Part shown: piece after piece, positions 59,672 through 64,000 of the stretch
Position numbering within the stretch: position 1 is the stretch's first letter
Layout of the letters: every line of letters begins with the position of its first letter
NCBI GenBank assembly: GCA_942493245.1
Contig: OW818685.1
Span: forward strand, 4,216,001 to 4,280,000
Origin: DAOPYU01 sp942493245
GTDB taxonomy: Bacteria > Sumerlaeota > Sumerlaeia > UBA8349
Direction of reading: 5' to 3'
Length of the DNA: 64,000 bases
Position numbers and translations under genes: made by a program
The notes under the pieces: generated by a model
Databases searched by the model: none
What the model was told of the DNA's origin: nothing
Seen by the model: only the letters and a program-made list of their open reading frames with translations

Positions 59672-60505
59672 TCACTCACAATCCTTGAGCAGTCGGCCCT
59701 TCAGCGGAGCGGAACTACTCAGGCCTGCGTCCGAATCGGAACCCAGTACCGCCAACCGGTAAGCCGGTTGCAGAACGTCGGGACGCAACGGGAGAGCCGC
59801 TGATCCACTCTCCAGGTTGGCACCCACCACCAGCCAACCGGAACCCTCCGCCGAATTCGCGGAGTTACCTACCTTACCCGCCTGAAGAGAACTGCCCGGG
59901 TGAACAATCCGCCAACTCACATCCGGCGTCCCCGTTACCGCAGTCCCCTTCAGACTGGCCACTTGTACGGTGGACAAACTGGAACCCGAGCCGTTCACAA
60001 CCCACGGATCAGAGGCGCTTGAGGTGGTTCCCTTCCGAGCCACGGTGGCGGACGGAGCGCCTGCGCGATGCTCACCGACGACATTCCAACTGGGGCCGGA
60101 GCGAGAAACGGAGCCTTGCCCCTTCAAAGAAGTCACGCTGCTGGTGTCGGTTCCCGTTCCCAACGAGGCCAATACATAGTTTTCGCGACTCGACTGCGGG
60201 CGAACTACGCTGAGGCGCGAACCGCTTCCGGAAACGTTCAGTTGGGCCACCCACGGAGATTGTCCATTCAGACGGGGGGCCTTACCCGCCGACAGAACGG
60301 GGGAATCTTCGTTGCCAGTCCCAACCACCGCCCACGTTTCACAGCAACAGAGTTCGGTCGCCTCGACCTGTTCCTTGTGGGAATCGCTCGGCTTCAAAGT
60401 ATTCGTCTGTGTGGCGGAAGATCTGTTTTCCGCTCCTTGTGTCACCAAAGAAAGGCTCAAAAGAGAAGCCATCAACAGGCCGGTCTTATAGGATTTCGTA
60501 TTCAT
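59672..60505 (-). CDS. Secreted protein built of short W-V-G repeats
   Basis: 277 aa from ATG 60505 (GAGGAGA upstream). The signal peptide is residues 1 to about 25 (TGLLMASLLSLSLVTQGA). After a Cys cluster (ELCCCE) come about seven degenerate repeats of 25-40 residues, each starting with an aromatic-hydrophobic unit: TWAVVG, PWVAQLNVSG, SWNVVG, PWVVNG, SWRIVH, GWLVVG, YRLAVLG. Each is followed by a Gly/Ser stretch and often a closing LKG. No known repeat family is recognised. It resembles a small adhesive or surface-exposed repeat protein. It lies between a secreted GH-like protein and a glycosyltransferase on the same strand. Confidence 0.65.
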   Translation of the reverse strand: MNTKSYKTGLLMASLLSLSLVTQGAENRSSATQTNTLKPSDSHKEQVEATELCCCETWAVVGTGNEDSPVLSAGKAPRLNGQSPWVAQLNVSGSGSRLSVVRPQSSRENYVLASLGTGTDTSSVTSLKGQGSVSRSGPSWNVVGEHRAGAPSATVARKGTTSSASDPWVVNGSGSSLSTVQVASLKGTAVTGTPDVSWRIVHPGSSLQAGKVGNSANSAEGSGWLVVGANLESGSAALPLRPDVLQPAYRLAVLGSDSDAGLSSSAPLKGRLLKDCE

Positions 60506-60819
60506 GGTCGTATCTCCTCTACCTACCCTCAACTTTTCGCTTTCGAAATCTATTCTTCCGAGAAGAAAGATCTTCCCTCTTAACAGCATTCGACGTGCCA
60601 CGTCTTGGCCGACACAACAGGACAACTCATACGACACTGATTCATATAGATTTAAATATGCATGTGAAAGAGACGAGGCGGAAACGGCGAAGAGAATGGT
60701 CACCCAAATCTGTCTCAAAGACACATACAAAGAGACGCTTTTGACTCATATTCAAAATGAGACACAAAAGAGACAGATCATTCGGATGAAAAATGGCTGG
60801 GAAGATTGGAGAGGAGAGA
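60506..60819. other. AT-rich intergenic region, no gene seen
   Basis: Clearly more AT-rich than its surroundings and likely to hold the promoter of the repeat-protein gene. Short direct repeats of GAGACACAAA/AGAGAC type occur around 60715-60778. No convincing -35/-10 pair was found. Confidence 0.45.
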
Positions 60820-62031
60820 TCAGACGGGAGAAACCAGATCCGCGTCGGGTTCGTCCCATTGACTGACGAGCGTGCTGCGACCCGCCAGTACATCGTCGTA
60901 AATCTGCGCCACCATTCGGGCCATGCGCTCGATCGAGAAAAAACGGCGGGCGCGCTCTTCGGCTGCGTGTCCCATCTGCTTCCGGATATCCGGATTCTCG
61001 ATGAGAGCGGCCAAGGCCTGCCGCAGGCTCTCAACGTCTCCCGGTTCGGCGATCCGGCCCGTCTCACCATCGCGGTTTACATCGGCCACGCCGGGCAACC
61101 GGGTACTGACCACCGGCATCCCACAAGCCATCGCCTCCACCTGGGTGAGGCCAAACGCTTCGCTGCGCAAGTGCGACGGCAGACAGAAAACATCGCCGGC
61201 ACGGCGCAACCCAACCGCCTGGGCGTCGGTAAGCGCGCCCAGAAACATAACCCGATCCTGAAGTCCCAACTCGCCGACCAACTGTTCGAGTTGGCGGCGC
61301 TCGTGTTCGCGTCCCTGCGGAGACGTTCCCGCCAGAAACAGGCACGTGGAACTCGACGGCAACCCCGCCAAGGCATGCAACAGAAACGGCAGCCCCTTGT
61401 AGTAGCGCAGAAGTCCGATGAAAACCAACGCGCACCGCCCCGCCGCGCGTTGGCGGATTTCAGTCGCGAAGGCGCGCGAGGCGTCGGTCTCATCCAGTTC
61501 GTCGAGACGAACCCCGAGCGGCACCACCCGGCAGCGGGCACGGTGTTGCGCCAGGGTGACGGAACTGTTCAGATAGGCGCGCGAGGTGGGCATGATGACC
61601 CGGGCCTTTTCCAGAAAGCGGCGCTGCAGGGGACGGTACAGAGCGCCGGTCAGCCGTTGGCGCACAATGTCGCTGTGGTAGGTCACCACGACACGCCCAC
61701 GCGGGGGGCGAGCCAGGAGATAGGCCAGTTCCGCTGTGGGGTTCGGCATGTGAAAATGCAGAATGTCCGAATCGAGCCGCCGGAGCCAATGCACATAGCG
61801 GGGCGCGATGGGAGAAGAGAGGAACCGCCCCCAGCAGCCAGCCTGCACCACCCGGATACCCTGGATATCCTCGTCCCGGTCGGAAAAACGGCTTGAACGC
61901 GAGGCGACAAGAACGCGGGTGTTGAAGTCGCCGCGCATTTCCCGACACAGCCAGTTGATGCACTTCTCGATCCCACCGAGAACCGGCGGATAATAGTCTT
62001 TGTAAATATGCAAAACCGACGGTTTGGACAT
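60820..62031 (-). CDS. Glycosyltransferase family 4
   Basis: 403 aa from ATG 62031. GT-B fold: N-terminal domain LHIYKDYYPPVLGGIEKCIN with the Gly-rich acceptor loop, FHMPNPTAELA and VVTYHSDIVRQ. The linker is VVPLGVRLDEL. The C-terminal donor domain contains ALVFIGLLRYYKGLPFLLHA and the EX7E-type SEAFGLTQVEAMACGMPVVS, then GETGRIAEPGDVESLRQAL. These are hallmarks of retaining GT4 enzymes of exopolysaccharide or lipopolysaccharide synthesis. An ATG-less extension to 62091 is possible but unlikely. Its operon relation to the secreted proteins is uncertain. Confidence 0.9.
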   Translation of the reverse strand: MSKPSVLHIYKDYYPPVLGGIEKCINWLCREMRGDFNTRVLVASRSSRFSDRDEDIQGIRVVQAGCWGRFLSSPIAPRYVHWLRRLDSDILHFHMPNPTAELAYLLARPPRGRVVVTYHSDIVRQRLTGALYRPLQRRFLEKARVIMPTSRAYLNSSVTLAQHRARCRVVPLGVRLDELDETDASRAFATEIRQRAAGRCALVFIGLLRYYKGLPFLLHALAGLPSSSTCLFLAGTSPQGREHERRQLEQLVGELGLQDRVMFLGALTDAQAVGLRRAGDVFCLPSHLRSEAFGLTQVEAMACGMPVVSTRLPGVADVNRDGETGRIAEPGDVESLRQALAALIENPDIRKQMGHAAEERARRFFSIERMARMVAQIYDDVLAGRSTLVSQWDEPDADLVSPV

Positions 62032-62156
62032 GCGGTCTGTTTCTCTCACACCGAAGAGTATTTCACGAAAACAAACTCGGGGAGAAGCCATCGCCCGGCT
62101 TCTCCCCCGAAATTGTCTGTTGTCTGCCGCTTGCCGCGATCGGGTTCCGACTCGCC

Positions 62157-62189
62157 ATTCCGGCGGGAGGGTTTGCCTCCCGCCGGAAT
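62157..62189 (-). terminator. Stem-loop after the Ig-like protein gene
   Basis: ATTCCGGCGGGAGG pairs perfectly with CCTCCCGCCGGAAT around a 5-nt loop, 22 nt beyond the stop at 62211. No strong T-run follows on the minus strand. Confidence 0.65.
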
Positions 62190-62210
62190 CTTTCGAGCCG
62201 AGTCCCGGTC

Positions 62211-64000
62211 TTAGTTCCCGGGGTTGATCACGATCGGCTGAACCGGCGTCTTGGGCAGGATTTTCAGCTTCGACACCAGAGCCGGGTCGAGGAACGCCGC
62301 GCCTTCCACCACTCCGGTCTTGGTTTGGAGGATGTTGATGCCGCCCGACTTCTTCGGGGCGCCCGTCGCCGCGTCGTAACCCGCGTAGAAGAAGCCCGAA
62401 ACGCCCGTCTGGCCGTACACCTTGCCGATGGCGACCTTCTTGGTGTTCGGCTGACCCTTGACGACCATCGCCAGCGGCGAGCCGGCCGTGCCGACCGCGC
62501 CACCCTTCAGAACGCCACTGACCTTCTTCGCCGTTGCCTGAACGAGCACCAGGTCCTTCGACGACTGGATCAGGCCGCAGCGCAGGTTGGCGCCCGAAAC
62601 CGTCACCTTGTCGATCGCGCCCACGATCTCATCCGCCACCAGCGGACCGCCCGAGACCGTGATGGACTTGAGCACGCTGCCCAGAATCGAGCATGGAGTC
62701 GCTTCCGCGGGAGCCGACGTCGTGTTGCCGACCTGCAGTTCGTTGACCACCTTCGGCAGCGAACCGATCGCGCCCAGACTCGTCTTCTTCGCGTTTGCGG
62801 CATCCTTGTACGTCTTCGAAGCCACCTTGAGCAGTTTGATCGGCTGAGCCGTCGCAGCTGTCGAACCGACTTCCTCGACCACCGCACCCGTCACCTTGAT
62901 CGACATCTGCGTGGCGCCCGCACTCGTCGTTTCGATGAACGTACGCGCGTAGATGCCACTTTCCGAGGGTTTCGTTGACGTGATTGTGATCGAGCCGAAC
63001 TCGTTCGCCGTCAGGAACGTCACCGACTTGGCCGAAACCGACTTGGCCAGGTCGCGAACCTCAAGCGAGAAGACCGGAACGTCGAAAGACAACGTCTTGA
63101 CACTACCGTCCACCTTCAGGACCGGCACCTGCGTCAGACTTGTCAGGTAGTAGATCCCCTTCTCCGGACTGTCCACCGCGTTGGCGGGCATCTTCTTGAG
63201 CAGCGCGATCTTGATCGTGCCCGGGTTCGAACCGGCGATCGTCGGGGTGAACGTCAGGTTGTTGGCCGCGTCGCGCACCAGCGCGTAGCCCTTGGCCGTC
63301 ACCTTGTAGTTCGCCGCCGTAATCAGTTCGGCCGTCACAGCCGCCGTCGCTGCCAGGCTCGGATCGCTCTCTTTCTGCTGCGCATCCAGCGCCTTGACCT
63401 TGTAGGAATACATCACCGCAGGAACCGCCGTGTCGTCCACAAACGCGTTCGTACCGCTCCCGCTCAGCGCGTCCGCCGCGGACACCGTCCAACTGACCGG
63501 AACCGTGTCGGTCGTACCAGCCACCGTACGCTCGACCACATAGGCCGTGGCGCTCGTCACGGGCGACCAGTTCAGCAGGACCCGGAAGGTGTTACCCGAG
63601 GCCGTCAGATCCGCCGGAGCAGGAAGACCCGGCACGAAAGAACGACTGAGCGATTCGGCGGCCAGGTTGGCATTCCCGGACGCATCCTGCGCCACAGCCG
63701 CTCCGACCGAGACCGTCACCAATCCCTCCAGCGACGCGCTCAAGTCGAGAGCGAACGAGTAGGACGAACCACCGGCATCGGCCGTGAAGTGGCTCAAAAC
63801 CGCGTTGGCCACCACAACATCGCCCGCCTCGAAGCCAGTCACCGGCTCACTGAACACCACCGTCACCGTCATCGAAGATGCCTCTACCGGATCGGGCGCC
63901 GTCGAGAACAACGCCACTGTGGGCGCGGTTCTGTCAACCTGCAACACGGTCACCGACTCGATTTGCCCGGTGTTACCCGCCACATCCGCGCCCGACACCA
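62211..64000 (-). CDS. C-terminal part of a large secreted Ig-like/fibronectin-type protein
   Basis: At least 596 aa; the gene continues past the right edge, so the start is not visible. The visible part opens with the end of one Ig-like domain and a complete one (APTVALFSTAPDPVEASSMT, TVTVVFSEPVTGFEAGDVVV), the SEPVTGF-type bacterial Ig-like repeat. A fibronectin type III-like domain follows (LPAPADLTASGNTFRVLLNW, SYKVKALDAQQKESDPS). A C-terminal region of about 370 aa is rich in Val, Lys, Ala, Thr and Ser with beta character and two Cys. No LPXTG, PEP-CTERM or T9SS-like end is evident. It is probably a cell-surface or extracellular structural protein. Confidence 0.8.
   Translation of the reverse strand, partial: VSGADVAGNTGQIESVTVLQVDRTAPTVALFSTAPDPVEASSMTVTVVFSEPVTGFEAGDVVVANAVLSHFTADAGGSSYSFALDLSASLEGLVTVSVGAAVAQDASGNANLAAESLSRSFVPGLPAPADLTASGNTFRVLLNWSPVTSATAYVVERTVAGTTDTVPVSWTVSAADALSGSGTNAFVDDTAVPAVMYSYKVKALDAQQKESDPSLAATAAVTAELITAANYKVTAKGYALVRDAANNLTFTPTIAGSNPGTIKIALLKKMPANAVDSPEKGIYYLTSLTQVPVLKVDGSVKTLSFDVPVFSLEVRDLAKSVSAKSVTFLTANEFGSITITSTKPSESGIYARTFIETTSAGATQMSIKVTGAVVEEVGSTAATAQPIKLLKVASKTYKDAANAKKTSLGAIGSLPKVVNELQVGNTTSAPAEATPCSILGSVLKSITVSGGPLVADEIVGAIDKVTVSGANLRCGLIQSSKDLVLVQATAKKVSGVLKGGAVGTAGSPLAMVVKGQPNTKKVAIGKVYGQTGVSGFFYAGYDAATGAPKKSGGINILQTKTGVVEGAAFLDPALVSKLKILPKTPVQPIVINPGN

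Noticed and set aside
1..64000. tRNA or rRNA genes
   Set aside because: No cloverleaf-like sequence with a CCA-proximal T-arm motif and no rRNA-like stretch was recognised by eye; a covariance-model scan would be needed to exclude a tRNA fully.

Overview
This 64 kb window is gene-dense, GC-rich Gram-negative bacterial chromosome, with no rRNA, tRNA, CRISPR array or prophage that I can see. Lipoprotein and Tat signals, a LolD-type ATPase, an HflK/HflC-like pair, a complete phage-shock (psp) locus and two prepilins with the FTLIE leader all indicate a two-membrane cell. The prepilins carry a conserved N-terminal region (FMEAQ, then KADMKTMQTA, then YIPDN) of a type I associate with Sumerlaeota (BRC1), Hydrogenedentota and related lineages. 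That placement is an inference from motif style only.

Layout. 1-6102: a tightly packed plus-strand glycan operon with two sulfotransferases, a sulfatase-like hydrolase and three family 2 glycosyltransferases. 6377-8794: an unusual ABM/iron alcohol dehydrogenase fusion and a YbaK-type deacylase. 9213-14247: the psp locus, with pspF divergent from a seven-gene operon (pspA, five small membrane proteins ending in a PspB-like helix, pspC) behind a good sigma-54 promoter. 14633-19651: selA, a small membrane protein, pdxA and a REC-PAS-kinase-REC hybrid. 20012-30836: aconitase, an acyl-CoA ligase-like enzyme, a CGGC protein, a large FtsX-type permease, a GAF histidine kinase, a lipoprotein and a secreted heptaheme cytochrome. 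31166-36354: an AddA-like helicase-nuclease and an unknown protein. 36799-45000: two SPFH proteins, a zinc-ribbon membrane protein, TilS, a LolD-like ATPase and a second double-receiver hybrid kinase. 45265-47130: two prepilin genes, each with its own promoter, about 160-nt leader and terminator. 47608-53560: a large membrane protein of glycosyltransferase-39/ArnT type, a PlsC-like acyltransferase, a PAS-GGDEF cyclase and a Tat-exported serine hydrolase.

53616-58177 is an accessory island. It holds a gene of unknown function between two 90-bp direct repeats, a small Fic-type winged-helix protein translationally coupled to an RlaP/YcgL-family nucleotidyltransferase, and a second such nucleotidyltransferase. 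The first nucleotidyltransferase is split by an intact ISL3-family element with a clean 8-bp target duplication. 58208-64000 holds secreted proteins (a GH-like TIM barrel, a short-repeat protein, a large Ig-like/FN3 protein running off the edge) and a family 4 glycosyltransferase.

Intergenic DNA is rich in short hairpin families: REP-like palindromes, composite two-hairpin elements and a 165-nt inverted-repeat element with compensatory changes. The strongest leads for something undescribed are the PspB-tail expansion and the winged-helix/nucleotidyltransferase locus, which is arranged like an AbiE-type toxin-antitoxin pair but built from different families.
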